This document shows, piece after piece, positions 16,827-25,700 of a stretch of DNA of 64,000 nucleotides (position 1 is its first letter; every line of letters starts with the position of its first letter). The stretch is from Neptunitalea lumnitzerae (GTDB lineage Bacteria; Bacteroidota; Bacteroidia; Flavobacteriales; Flavobacteriaceae). Under the pieces are notes generated by a model, which saw only the letters and a list, made by a program, of their open reading frames with translations, did no database searches and was not told the DNA's origin. Location of the stretch: positions 107,586-171,585 of the forward strand of contig NZ_BRVO01000005.1 in assembly GCF_027924185.1 (NCBI RefSeq), read 5' to 3'. The translations under genes were made by a program, and so were the position numbers.

Positions 16827-17917
16827 GCCTTTATCAGTTTTAAAACGCCTTCTTCATTAATAACATAAATACTAGAAGTATCCGTATTAGTCACCTTAAA
16901 CTCAAAACCAAACTGCGTTTTTGTAAAAATGGCTACTACTTTTTTATTACCATCATAGGTAACTTCATAGGTTTTTGTGAAACCTGGAGTTTCTCTGTTC
17001 AGTTTTTTCAAACTACCATAGCTAGCTTCTCTAAATAGTGCATAGGTGGCTTGTTTTATTTTTAAATCTTGCTCTGGAGTATAGGTGATTTCTTTTGCTG
17101 AGGTTTTCTCTGTAAATTGTAAATATCCCCATTTTTCAGGTTCGTGCATGTTAATCACCTTTTGGTTACTCCATACCCAATTGTATTCCGGTAGATATTT
17201 ACCATGTACCTTTTTGCGCTCATATTTTCCGTCAATCAAATCAAAATCCCATTCTACTCTAGAGAAGTTGATACGCCAAAAATCGCCTTCTTTAGGTATA
17301 TTACCACTACCTTTGAGCTCATTAATAGCTTTTAAGGGAATAGCCATTTCAACTGTCCATTTGGTATCTGTATCGGTTGCATTGTTAAGTGTGCCATAAA
17401 CTTTAACAGCTGACTTCAGTTCTTTTAAATCCCAATGGTTATTAGGTTTTCCACTAACACGATAAGGTTTGTCTAAATGCAAGTCCCATACGGTATTGTT
17501 CGCGTTTATTTCTATCTCACCATAGTTTTTGGTGGTGTTAGATGGGTCTATAAACACCTCAAAATCGTTGTTGTAGAATATAATCGTATCGCGCTGTTTT
17601 AAAGTGGCCCAAATATGAGGTTCCTCTAATTCAGCATACAAATATAAGTACGTATCATCCCATAGCATTTTAACTTTGGTGTCGTACTTAGGTTTTTTAA
17701 TTCCTTCAATATCTATAAAACTACTTGTAAACCTGGCTTCTTTCCAAGCAGTTTCGTCAGCAATGCCATCAATTATTATATTGCTTTTAGCTTTGGTAAC
17801 TATATAGTGATTAGGAGTTACCATCAGGTTAGAAACATCTAATGTTTCTACTTGTGCATAACTTGTTACAGACCAACAGAAAGTACAAACTAAAAGGCTA
17901 TTTAAAAGATGTTTCAT
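16823..17917 (-). CDS. Exported CBM9-like carbohydrate-binding protein
   Basis: 364 residues with a signal peptide ending near SYAQ (residue 22). Residues about 35-250 fit the CBM9/DOMON-like beta-sandwich seen in carbohydrate-binding family 9-like proteins: NIIIDGIADETAWKEA, LWDDTYLYLYAELEEP, then NNDFEVFIDPSN. The rest is not recognised. Its start codon shares one base with the trpB stop (TAATG) and its stop overlaps the next gene by 4 bases, so it is translationally coupled inside the trp operon. Ligand unknown. Confidence 0.7.
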   Translation of the reverse strand: MKHLLNSLLVCTFCWSVTSYAQVETLDVSNLMVTPNHYIVTKAKSNIIIDGIADETAWKEARFTSSFIDIEGIKKPKYDTKVKMLWDDTYLYLYAELEEPHIWATLKQRDTIIFYNNDFEVFIDPSNTTKNYGEIEINANNTVWDLHLDKPYRVSGKPNNHWDLKELKSAVKVYGTLNNATDTDTKWTVEMAIPLKAINELKGSGNIPKEGDFWRINFSRVEWDFDLIDGKYERKKVHGKYLPEYNWVWSNQKVINMHEPEKWGYLQFTEKTSAKEITYTPEQDLKIKQATYALFREASYGSLKKLNRETPGFTKTYEVTYDGNKKVVAIFTKTQFGFEFKVTNTDTSSIYVINEEGVLKLIKA

Positions 17918-19098
17918 TATAGGTTGAAATATTTAATATAGGTATCTAAATCTTTATCGCCTCTACCAGAAAGATTTATAATCACAATATCATCTTTTTT
18001 AAATTCTTTTTCTTTAAGAACAGCAAAGGCGTGAGAACTTTCAATAGCAGGTATAATACCTTCTAGTTTGGTAAGTTCTAAACCAGCTTGCATGGCTTGG
18101 TCGTCGGTAATGGCAATAAACTCAGCTCTACCAGTTTTAAATAAATGAGCATGCAACGGACCAACACCAGGGTAATCTAATCCTGCAGAAATAGAATAAG
18201 GTTCTGTTATTTGCCCATCTTTGGTTTGCATTAAAAGGGTTTTACTACCGTGAATAATACCTTCCTTCCCTAAAATAGAAGTAGCTGCACTTTCACCACT
18301 ATCAACACCATGCCCAGCAGCTTCTACAGCAATAAGATTTACTTTTTCCTCATCTAAAAAATGATAAAACGCCCCAGCTGCATTACTACCACCACCTACA
18401 CAAGCAATCACATGGTTAGGGAATGCCGTATTTTCTTGTTCTAAAAGCTGTTTTTGTATTTCTTCTGATACAACACTCTGAAATCTTGCCACCATATCAG
18501 GATACGGATGAGGGCCCACAACTGAACCGATAATGTAGTGCGTATCTACCGGGTTGTTAATCCAGTCTCGTATAGCCTCATTGGTAGCATCTTTTAATGT
18601 TTTACTACCCGATGTTGCTGGTACTACTTTAGCCCCTAGCATTTTCATTCTGGCAACATTGGGAGCTTGCCTAGCAATATCAATTTCCCCCATGTATACA
18701 ATACATTCTATACCCATAAGGGCACAAACAGTAGCAGTAGCCACACCATGCTGTCCGGCACCGGTTTCAGCAATAATTCTATTTTTGCCCAAACGTTTAG
18801 CCATTAATATCTGGCCTATGGTATTGTTTACTTTATGAGCACCTGTATGGTTAAGATCTTCTCTTTTTAAATATATTTTAGTATTATATTTTTCAGATAG
18901 TCTTTTTGCAAAATAGAGCGGGGAAGGTCTACCTACATAATCTTTTAATAACTGATGGAACTCTTTTTGAAAAGATTCCTCTTGCATTATTTTTAGATAG
19001 TTTTGGCGTAATTCTTCTACGTTAGGGTATAACATTTCAGGAATATAAGCTCCGCCAAATTCTCCATAATATCCTTTTTCATCTACGTGATAACTCAT
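17917..19098 (-). CDS. trpB: Tryptophan synthase beta subunit
   Basis: PLP enzyme joining indole and serine to tryptophan. 393 residues, beginning with the [12 protein letters not shown] motif; the PLP lysine is Lys89 in [11 protein letters not shown], and the phosphate cup is VGGGSNAAG. Length and motifs are those of the main TrpB1 type that pairs with TrpA. It lies 5 bases after trpF. Confidence 0.97.
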   Translation of the reverse strand: MSYHVDEKGYYGEFGGAYIPEMLYPNVEELRQNYLKIMQEESFQKEFHQLLKDYVGRPSPLYFAKRLSEKYNTKIYLKREDLNHTGAHKVNNTIGQILMAKRLGKNRIIAETGAGQHGVATATVCALMGIECIVYMGEIDIARQAPNVARMKMLGAKVVPATSGSKTLKDATNEAIRDWINNPVDTHYIIGSVVGPHPYPDMVARFQSVVSEEIQKQLLEQENTAFPNHVIACVGGGSNAAGAFYHFLDEEKVNLIAVEAAGHGVDSGESAATSILGKEGIIHGSKTLLMQTKDGQITEPYSISAGLDYPGVGPLHAHLFKTGRAEFIAITDDQAMQAGLELTKLEGIIPAIESSHAFAVLKEKEFKKDDIVIINLSGRGDKDLDTYIKYFNL

Positions 19099-19103
19099 AA
19101 GTT

Positions 19104-19742
19104 TTATATTAAGTTAACGGCTGCAAGTTCCGTTTTAAATTTTTTTAAAAGTTCAATGTTTTTTAATCCTGGTGCTGTTTCAAATTTACTATTTACATCT
19201 ATAGCAATACATTTTTCAGATGCGGGTAAATTAAAAAAATCTTTAAGATTAAGTAATGATTCTATTCCAATACCACCACTTAAAAAATAAGGTTTGGTGG
19301 CATTATAGTTTTTTAAAACACTCCAATCAAAAGTGTATCCGTTACCCCCTGGTAGTTTTCCCTTGGTGTCAAATAAAAAATAATCTACATAAGGTTCATA
19401 AGCCGTTAACTTCGTAAAGTCAAAATCATCTTTTATTGAAAACACTTTTATAATTTGGGTATTGTGTAATACAGTTTTTAAGTATTTACAAAATTCTACA
19501 GACTCATTACCATGTAATTGAATAGCCCTTAATTGATGTGTGTCTATTCTATCTATGATAAACTCAACCGGACTATTCACAAATACCCCTGTTTTCATAA
19601 TTGAATCTGGTAGAGTAGGTGTTGTTTGAGTAACGTAACGACTCGATTTATCGTAAAAGATAAAGCCCATATAATCTGGGTTTAATTTAGATAGCTCCAG
19701 AATATTATCGTTATCTCTCATACCGCAAACCTTCAGTTTCAT
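19104..19742 (-). CDS. trpF: Phosphoribosylanthranilate isomerase
   Basis: Catalyses the Amadori rearrangement of phosphoribosylanthranilate in tryptophan synthesis. 212 residues. The catalytic Cys is in [10 protein letters not shown] (Cys6), followed by [16 protein letters not shown] and the late [12 protein letters not shown] phosphate site. Its ATG overlaps the trpC stop by 4 bases. Confidence 0.95.
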   Translation of the reverse strand: MKLKVCGMRDNDNILELSKLNPDYMGFIFYDKSSRYVTQTTPTLPDSIMKTGVFVNSPVEFIIDRIDTHQLRAIQLHGNESVEFCKYLKTVLHNTQIIKVFSIKDDFDFTKLTAYEPYVDYFLFDTKGKLPGGNGYTFDWSVLKNYNATKPYFLSGGIGIESLLNLKDFFNLPASEKCIAIDVNSKFETAPGLKNIELLKKFKTELAAVNLI

Positions 19743-20524
19743 GCTTCAATATTTTTAATGAATTCAGTGGCACTTTTTCCTGGGTTTTCAGTCTTCATAA
19801 AATTCTCTCCAATAAGAAAACCTTTAAAACCATAAGGCTGTAGTTGCTTAATAGCTGCAACACTACTGATGCCGCTTTCAGAAACCTTTACAAAATCATT
19901 AGGGATGTAATTAGATAAGTTTTGGCTAGTTTCTAAATGAACCTCAAAGTTTTTTAAGTTTCTATTGTTAACTCCTAGCATATCAATACTAGGCATTACC
20001 GACATATCTAACTCTTCTTTATTATGTACTTCAAGCAGTACTTCAAGTCCAAGGGATTTTGCTGTTTTAGATAATAATTCTATTTGTTTTCTGTCTAGTA
20101 TGGCAGCTATTAATAAAATAACATCAGCTCCGTAGGCCTTCGCTTCTAATAGTTGGTATTCATCTATTACAAACTCTTTTCTTAAAAGCGGTAATAGGGT
20201 AGCAGCTCTGGCAAGTACTAAATCATCCAACGATCCTCCAAAGTATTTACCATCTGTTAATACAGACATACCACAAACTCCTGCTTGCTCATAACCCATA
20301 ACTACGTCGGCTACATTTAAGGAGTGGTTGATAACCGATTTAGAAGGCGAACGTCTCTTATGTTCGGCTATAATACCACTATTACTTTTTCGTAATGCTT
20401 GTGCTAATGAAATAGTTTCTCTTTCAAAAAGAGTTGCTTTCTCTAAACTTGATTGGGGGATGATAGATTTTTTTAAGGCTACTTCCTTTCTTTTATCTAT
20501 CACTATTTTATCTAGAATATTCAT
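19739..20524 (-). CDS. trpC: Indole-3-glycerol-phosphate synthase
   Basis: Ring closure of CdRP to indole-3-glycerol phosphate. 261 residues, beginning MNILDKIVIDKRKEV; it contains IIAEHKRRSPSKS with the catalytic Glu-Lys pair, and the conserved GVNNRNLKNFEV and VSESGI motifs. Free-standing (not fused to trpF), coupled to trpF by a 4-base overlap and 7 bases after trpD. Confidence 0.96.
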   Translation of the reverse strand: MNILDKIVIDKRKEVALKKSIIPQSSLEKATLFERETISLAQALRKSNSGIIAEHKRRSPSKSVINHSLNVADVVMGYEQAGVCGMSVLTDGKYFGGSLDDLVLARAATLLPLLRKEFVIDEYQLLEAKAYGADVILLIAAILDRKQIELLSKTAKSLGLEVLLEVHNKEELDMSVMPSIDMLGVNNRNLKNFEVHLETSQNLSNYIPNDFVKVSESGISSVAAIKQLQPYGFKGFLIGENFMKTENPGKSATEFIKNIEA

Positions 20525-20531
20525 GGCGTTT

Positions 20532-21527
20532 TTAGTTTTGACTTAGGGTTCTAAGGGTTTCAAAAGATGCAAGTGCTTTACCCGATAAAAGCGATTCTTT
20601 AGCTATTTCAAAACCTTCTTTTGGAGACAGCTGTTTTACGGTAGCTATTGCAGTACCGGCATTGGCACATACTACATTCATTTGAGCATCGGTTGCATTA
20701 CCTTTTAATACATTCATAAAAATTTGAGCAGTACCTTCAATAGTATCCGCTCCTTTTATAGCTTCTTGTGAATGTGCTTTTACTCCAAAATCTTCAGCTG
20801 TTAGCATTTGCTCAGCATTATTGGTAATCGCTTTAGTGACTCCTGTTAAAGATATTTCATCGTACCCATCTAAAGCGTGTAAAATGGTATAATTTTTATC
20901 TGTTTTTTGATAAAGATAACTATATAATCTGGCTAGTTCTAAGCTAAAGACACCTACCATTTGATGTTTAGGAAATGCTGGGTTAATCATGGGACCAAGC
21001 ATGTTAAAGAATGTTTTAACACCAAGTTCTTTACGTATTGGTCCAACATTTTTCATAGCAGGGTGAAACAATTGTGCATGCAAGAAGCAGATATTAGCTT
21101 TTTCTACCGAACGTTTTAGAAAATCTACGTCACTCGTAAATTTAATACCTAAGTGCTCCATTACGTTACTAGATCCACATTTAGAAGACACTCCGTAATT
21201 ACCATGTTTTGCTACATGTACACCAGCACCTGCCGTAACAAAGGATGATAAGGTAGAGATATTAAAGGTATCTTTGCCATCTCCTCCTGTTCCACAAAGG
21301 TCTATAGTTTCATACCCTCCAAGGTCTACAGGTATGCAAAGTTCTAAAAGGGCATCTCTAAAACCTTCTAGCTCATCTGTAGTAACGCTACGCATCATGT
21401 ATACTGTTAAAAATGCAGCTATTTGACTGGTATTGTAGGCTCCGTTAGATATATTTACCAACACATTTCTTGCTTCTTCTTTAGAAATGGTTTCGTGATG
21501 TATAAGTCTATTTAATATTGTTTTCAT
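20532..21527 (-). CDS. trpD: Anthranilate phosphoribosyltransferase
   Basis: Transfers phosphoribose from PRPP to anthranilate. 331 residues with the family's DLCGTGGDGKDTFNIST PRPP loop and HGNYGVSSKCGS block. Not fused to trpG. Placed 52 bases after trpG, the largest gap within the operon core. Confidence 0.96.
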   Translation of the reverse strand: MKTILNRLIHHETISKEEARNVLVNISNGAYNTSQIAAFLTVYMMRSVTTDELEGFRDALLELCIPVDLGGYETIDLCGTGGDGKDTFNISTLSSFVTAGAGVHVAKHGNYGVSSKCGSSNVMEHLGIKFTSDVDFLKRSVEKANICFLHAQLFHPAMKNVGPIRKELGVKTFFNMLGPMINPAFPKHQMVGVFSLELARLYSYLYQKTDKNYTILHALDGYDEISLTGVTKAITNNAEQMLTAEDFGVKAHSQEAIKGADTIEGTAQIFMNVLKGNATDAQMNVVCANAGTAIATVKQLSPKEGFEIAKESLLSGKALASFETLRTLSQN

Positions 21528-21579
21528 GACATTTTTTGTATTTAATTAGTTTCAAAAGTTTTATCTGTTTTACATGTGA

Positions 21580-22146
21580 TTAAGAACTTTGAAGCCAATT
21601 TTCTAATATTTTTTTGCCATGTGGGGTTAGTACCGATTCTGGGTGATATTGTACACCACTTACATCATATATGGCATGTCTTAACGACATGATTTGGTTG
21701 TTTTCATCTATAGAGGTGATTTCTAAAACCTCTGGTAGTTGTTCATTAGCTACTACCCAAGAGTGGTATCTGCCTACTTCAATTTCTCTAGGTAAATCTT
21801 TAAAAAGTACATCTTCTTTAGTTATGGTTACTTTTGTAGCTACTCCATGATAAACTTTGTTGAGGTTGGTAATGCTACCACCAAAAACTTCACCAATGGC
21901 TTGTAGGCCTAAGCATACTCCAAAGATACTTTTAGTAGGCGCATATTCTTTTATGATTTCTTTTAAAAGTCCTGCTTCGTCTGGTATTCCAGGCCCTGGA
22001 GAGAGTACTATTTTTTCAAAAGGTTCAACTTCATCTAAGGTAAGTTGGTCATTTCGCTTTACAGTAACATTGCAACCAAGGTCTTCTAGGTAGTGTACCA
22101 AATTGTAGGTAAAGCTGTCGTAATTATCTATCACTAAAATGTTCAT
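21580..22146 (-). CDS. trpG: Anthranilate synthase glutaminase component
   Basis: Class I glutamine amidotransferase delivering ammonia to TrpE. 188 residues. The nucleophile is Cys78 in GVCLGLQAIGE, and the His/Glu of the triad are in VQYHPESVLT. Opens MNILVIDNYDSFTYNLVHY, the TrpG/PabA signature. In the trp operon immediately after trpE (4-base gap), so TrpG rather than PabA, although dual use is possible. Confidence 0.95.
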   Translation of the reverse strand: MNILVIDNYDSFTYNLVHYLEDLGCNVTVKRNDQLTLDEVEPFEKIVLSPGPGIPDEAGLLKEIIKEYAPTKSIFGVCLGLQAIGEVFGGSITNLNKVYHGVATKVTITKEDVLFKDLPREIEVGRYHSWVVANEQLPEVLEITSIDENNQIMSLRHAIYDVSGVQYHPESVLTPHGKKILENWLQSS

Positions 22147-22150
22147 TGTC

Positions 22151-23551
22151 TTAAATTTCTTTTGCTATTTCAATAGCCTTGGTTAATGCTCCTAGCTTAT
22201 TATATACTTCTTGTAATTCTGATTCCTCGTTAGATTCCGATACCAAACCAGCACCTGCTTGGTAATGTAATTCATGGTTTTTGCTTAAAAATGTACGTAT
22301 CATAATGGCATGGTTAAAATTGCCTTTAAAATCCATAAACCCGATGGCACCACCGTAAAAATCCCTATTGGTTTTTTCGTACTTCTCAATTAGTTGCATA
22401 GCCATGTGCTTTGGCGCTCCACTTAATGTACCAGCAGGGAAAGTGTCGGCAACCACCTGCATGGTTGGTATTTCAGGTTTTTTAGTTCCAGTAACTTTAG
22501 ATACTAAGTGGATTACATGTGAAAAGTACTGAACCTCTTTATAAGTATCAACGGTAACATTGGTTCCGTTTCTGCTTAAATCATTTCTGGCAAGGTCAAC
22601 AAGCATTACATGTTCTGCATTTTCTTTTTCATCAGCGGCTAATTTTTTAGCCAATTCAGCATCCTGAACATCGTTACCTGTTCTTTTAAAGGTACCGGCA
22701 ATAGGGTGTATTTCTGCAATATTGTCTTGTACTACTAATTGTGCCTCTGGTGAGCTACCAAATATTTTGAAGTTACCGTAATCAAAATAAAACAGGTAAG
22801 GAGAAGGATTAATGCTTCTTAAAGCTCTGTATACGTTAAATTCGTCTCCTTTAAATTTTTGAGAAAAACGTCTGCTTAATACCAGTTGAAAAATGTCTCC
22901 TCTGTGGGCATGTTTTTTAGCAAGTTTTACGTGTTCTTTATATTCTGCATCAGTTAAAACAGAAGTAGGATCCCCTTCTGGTGTAAAGTTATAGGTAGTA
23001 AAATTACGTGCATTCAAGAGGGTTTCTATTTCTGCAATATTGTTTTCTTCTTCATAGCAATGCGCAAAAACATAAGCCTCATTTTTAAAATGATTAATGG
23101 CAATGATGTTTTGATATACAGAGTAAAAAGCATCAGGGATATTTAAAGAAGCTGGTTTTTTAGAAACCGTTACATCTTCAAAGTATTGTACTGCATCATA
23201 CGCTAAATAACCAAACAAGCCATTATTTATAAATTTAAAAGTAGTTTCTTCTGCTTCAAATTGACTTGCAAAAGAGTTGATATGAGCCGGTACATTTACA
23301 TGTTGGTCAATGCTCAACTCTTCTGAAGTACCATCAGGAAACGATTTTCTAATCTCATTATTCTCTAGAGAAATAGAAGCGATGGGATTAAAACAGATAT
23401 AAGAAAAACTATTATTATTAGCGTGATAGTCACTACTTTCTAATAATATACTATTAGGGTAATGATCTCTAATTTTAAGGTATACACTTACCGGAGTAAG
23501 GGTGTCTGCCAGTAGGTGTTTGTAGTGTGTTTTGAGTTTAAATTTTTTCAT
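22151..23551 (-). CDS. trpE: Anthranilate synthase component I
   Basis: Converts chorismate to anthranilate, the committed step. 466 residues. The Trp feedback site is suggested by ILLESSDYHANN near residue 35 and NPSPYLFYFD near 247; the chorismate-binding core has GTFKRTGND and the TFPAGTLSGAPK block. First structural gene, 24 bases after the attenuator terminator. The LLES and NPSPY motifs argue for TrpE over PabB. Confidence 0.96.
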   Translation of the reverse strand: MKKFKLKTHYKHLLADTLTPVSVYLKIRDHYPNSILLESSDYHANNNSFSYICFNPIASISLENNEIRKSFPDGTSEELSIDQHVNVPAHINSFASQFEAEETTFKFINNGLFGYLAYDAVQYFEDVTVSKKPASLNIPDAFYSVYQNIIAINHFKNEAYVFAHCYEEENNIAEIETLLNARNFTTYNFTPEGDPTSVLTDAEYKEHVKLAKKHAHRGDIFQLVLSRRFSQKFKGDEFNVYRALRSINPSPYLFYFDYGNFKIFGSSPEAQLVVQDNIAEIHPIAGTFKRTGNDVQDAELAKKLAADEKENAEHVMLVDLARNDLSRNGTNVTVDTYKEVQYFSHVIHLVSKVTGTKKPEIPTMQVVADTFPAGTLSGAPKHMAMQLIEKYEKTNRDFYGGAIGFMDFKGNFNHAIMIRTFLSKNHELHYQAGAGLVSESNEESELQEVYNKLGALTKAIEIAKEI

Positions 23552-23574
23552 TTTCGTTCATTTTTGACATAAAA

Positions 23575-23606
23575 AAAAGGCTTGTCGTGAAATTGACAAG
23601 CCTTTT
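23575..23606 (-). terminator. trp attenuator terminator
   Basis: Perfect 12-bp stem AAAAGGCTTGTC / GACAAGCCTTTT around an 8-base loop, followed by a T tract on the minus strand. It lies between the leader peptide and trpE. The loop plus the first bases of its 3' arm (TCACGAC) are complementary to GTCGTGA at the leader-peptide stop, giving a competing antiterminator. Confidence 0.88.
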
Positions 23607-23640
23607 AAAATATATTGTAATACTTATATAGGTGCTTTGC

Positions 23641-23697
23641 TCACGACTTTTGACGTAAGTTTATCCACCACCAAGTATTTGTTAATCTAATGTTCAT
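23641..23697 (-). CDS. trpL: trp operon leader peptide with three Trp codons
   Basis: An 18-codon frame, MNIRLTNTWWWINLRQKS then TGA, starting about 12 bases after the predicted transcription start. Codons 9-11 are consecutive TGG. It is followed by the intrinsic terminator before trpE. A ribosome stalled at the Trp codons would leave GTCGTGA (overlapping the TGA, 23647-23641) free to pair with TCACGAC of the terminator and allow trp transcription; a ribosome reaching the stop would cover it and let the terminator form. This is the classical attenuation logic, read directly from sequence. Confidence 0.88.
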   Translation of the reverse strand: MNIRLTNTWWWINLRQKS

Positions 23698-23715
23698 TTT
23701 TGTTTTTTGTATAGT

Positions 23716-23746
23716 CAAAGATAGAAAGGTTCTTTTAAATAACCAA
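23716..23746 (-). promoter_or_regulatory. trp operon promoter
   Basis: Minus strand TTG (23746-23744), 20 bases, TATCTTTG (23723-23716): an ideal Bacteroidota promoter. The transcript would begin near 23709, just before the leader peptide. No operator-like palindrome is visible over it, consistent with control by attenuation. Confidence 0.8.
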
Positions 23747-23768
23747 TAGAAAAATATATTTTTAAACA

Positions 23769-23795
23769 AACAAACCGCCTTTAAGGCGGTTTGTT
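23769..23795 (-). terminator. Terminator of the marR-nitroreductase-yceI unit
   Basis: Perfect 11-bp stem AACAAACCGCC / GGCGGTTTGTT with a 5-base loop, about 70 bases past the yceI stop. The following minus-strand sequence is T-rich but broken by A, so efficiency is uncertain. It separates yceI from the trp promoter. Confidence 0.7.
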
Positions 23796-23864
23796 GTAAC
23801 GTAAGTTTTATTAAAATGGGGGAAAAGGCTAATAAAAATTGATTTTTGGGGGCATCAATATTTT

Positions 23865-24425
23865 TTAGAATTGTAAGTCAACAACTAAGTCAAACTCATC
23901 ATAGATAGTTTTATCTCCTAAACCATCAAAGAAACTACCAGATCCGTATCTTACATCATACTTAGAACGGTCAACTTTTAAGGTTGCAGTAGCTTTACTT
24001 CCGTATACAGACATATCAAAAGTAATAGGCTCTGTAGTTTTCTTAATAGTTAGGTTACCAGTTACTTTATAGCTGTTTTTACCAGTAGATTTCACTTTAG
24101 TAATAACTAACTTAGCAGTTTTGTAAGTGTCAGTACCAAAGAAATCTGCAGATTTTAAGTGACCATCAAGTTTACCTTTCATATCACCTTCTAAATCGGT
24201 AGCTCCGATAGTAGTCATATCAACAACAAACTCACCACCAGTTAATTTATCACCGTCAAATTTTAAAGTACCACTTTTAAGGTCAATAGTACCTTCGTGA
24301 GATCCTGTTACTTTGTAACCTTTCCAAGTGATTTTACTTTCACTTGCTTTCACTGTTTTTGTTTGTGCACTTACAGTAACAACTGCAACTAATGCTAAAG
24401 CTAATGCTGCTAACTTTTTTCTCAT
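23865..24425 (-). CDS. YceI-family exported lipid-binding protein
   Basis: 186 residues with a signal peptide (MRKKLAALALALVAVVTVSAQ) and a YceI beta-barrel (SKITWKGYKVTGSHEGTIDLK; FDGDKLTGGEFVVDM; later VTGNLTIKKTTEPITFD). Family members bind isoprenoid or long-chain lipids in the periplasm. Last gene of the marR unit, 24 bases after the nitroreductase, so it is probably induced together with it. Confidence 0.9.
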   Translation of the reverse strand: MRKKLAALALALVAVVTVSAQTKTVKASESKITWKGYKVTGSHEGTIDLKSGTLKFDGDKLTGGEFVVDMTTIGATDLEGDMKGKLDGHLKSADFFGTDTYKTAKLVITKVKSTGKNSYKVTGNLTIKKTTEPITFDMSVYGSKATATLKVDRSKYDVRYGSGSFFDGLGDKTIYDEFDLVVDLQF

Positions 24426-24449
24426 CGTTTTGTTTTTAAATTAATTTAA

Positions 24450-25082
24450 TTATATAGTTGTAAATAAATCCTCTGTTGATTTTCTAACTTTTGCTGCATC
24501 TTTAGTTACGTCTTCTTCGCTTCTGTAACCAAGGGTAGCGATAACAGCAGTATGTAAACCTTTTTCTTTTAAGCCTAAAACATCATCAAAACCATTTGCA
24601 TCAAAACCTTCCATAGGGCATACGTCAATTTTTAGCGTAGCTGCTGCAGATAAAAGGTTCCCTAGAGCAATATAAGCTTGTTTAGCAGACCAAGTAGCTT
24701 TTACTTCTTGTGGTAAGGCAACAACAGCACCATTTATCATTCCGCTAAATCCTTCTAAATTTTCTAAAGGCACGTTTCTAGTTTCACTAACAAGTTTCAT
24801 GTAAGTATCTACATCTGCCGATGTAACATCAGTCTTAGCTGCAAAAACAAAAAGGTGAGAAGCTTCAGTAATTTGTGGTTGGTTGTAGCCAACAGCTCTC
24901 AGTTGTTCTCTTACTTCTTCGTTTTGTACATCAAAAACTTCATAAGGCTGCATTCCGTAAGAAGAGGCAGTTAATCTTACAGCTTCTTTTAAGATGTTAA
25001 GGTTGTCAGTGCTAATTTTTTTTGAGGAGTCAAATTGCTTAGTAGCATATCTCCACTCTAAACTTTCAATATAAGTACTCAT
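24450..25082 (-). CDS. Nitroreductase-family NAD(P)H oxidoreductase
   Basis: 210-residue FMN enzyme of the NfsB-like group: YIESLEWRYATKQFD at the N-terminus, RLTASSYGMQPYEVFDV near residue 36 (the SxxNxQP-like FMN loop, here SSYGMQP) and the C-terminal LGYRSEEDVTKD region. Reduces quinones or nitroaromatics at the expense of NAD(P)H. Placed between marR (2-base gap) and yceI, an arrangement like quinone- or electrophile-responsive MarR units. Natural substrate unknown. Confidence 0.88.
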   Translation of the reverse strand: MSTYIESLEWRYATKQFDSSKKISTDNLNILKEAVRLTASSYGMQPYEVFDVQNEEVREQLRAVGYNQPQITEASHLFVFAAKTDVTSADVDTYMKLVSETRNVPLENLEGFSGMINGAVVALPQEVKATWSAKQAYIALGNLLSAAATLKIDVCPMEGFDANGFDDVLGLKEKGLHTAVIATLGYRSEEDVTKDAAKVRKSTEDLFTTI

Positions 25083-25084
25083 AG

Positions 25085-25534
25085 TTATGATCTAAATTTT
25101 TCTAATAATTTATTTAACGTGTCTAATTCTTCTTCATTTAATTTATTGGTAAAATGTTCTTCATGTGCCTTTACTAAAGGGTCTAAAATTTTTAATAATT
25201 CTAAACCTTTGTCGGTAATAGAAACATCCATTTTACGTCTATTGTCTTTACAAACTCTTCTAGTTACCAGTTCTTTCTTTAAAAGTTTATCTACTAACCG
25301 AGTAGTGTTACTTGTTTTAGCAATCATTCGTTCTTGAATATCAGACATATTAAGAGCGTTTCCTTTTTGACCTCTCAAAATGCGTAAAACGTTAAATTGC
25401 TCGGTAGACATATCGAAGGGTTTCAGTGCTACGTAAAACGTTTCATTCAATTTAGAATTTGAATACATTACATTTAGTATCACTTTTTTTGAAATATCAA
25501 CGTTTTCCGATTTTATGATTTCTTCGATTCTCAT
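25085..25534 (-). CDS. MarR-family transcriptional regulator
   Basis: 149 residues with the MarR winged helix (FNVLRILRGQKGNALNMSD, then ERMIAKTSNTTRLVDKLLKKELVTRR and the wing CKDNRRKMDVSIT). First gene of its unit with a perfect 16-bp palindrome over the promoter, hence likely an autorepressor. Two cysteines are not obvious apart from the one in the wing (VCKDN), so redox sensing through that Cys is possible but unproven. Confidence 0.92.
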   Translation of the reverse strand: MRIEEIIKSENVDISKKVILNVMYSNSKLNETFYVALKPFDMSTEQFNVLRILRGQKGNALNMSDIQERMIAKTSNTTRLVDKLLKKELVTRRVCKDNRRKMDVSITDKGLELLKILDPLVKAHEEHFTNKLNEEELDTLNKLLEKFRS

Positions 25535-25547
25535 TTGTTGTTACAAT

Positions 25548-25567
25548 ATTTGTATATACAAATGTAT
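25548..25567 (-). promoter_or_regulatory. MarR operator and promoter
   Basis: ATTTGTATATACAAAT at 25548-25563 is a perfect 16-bp palindrome, 14 bases before the marR start. The minus-strand -7 element TACATTTG (25566-25559) overlaps it, so a bound MarR dimer would block the promoter. Binding is inferred. Confidence 0.7.
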
Positions 25568-25700
25568 GTATATTTTAGATACGAAAACTAAATGATATGT
25601 TAATTTTTTATAATTAGCAGTAATATCATCAGTATCAGTTATAAAGTAATAATAAAGTTTTGATAGAAATCTTGTGACAGTGTAACTTGAAAGAAAAAAT

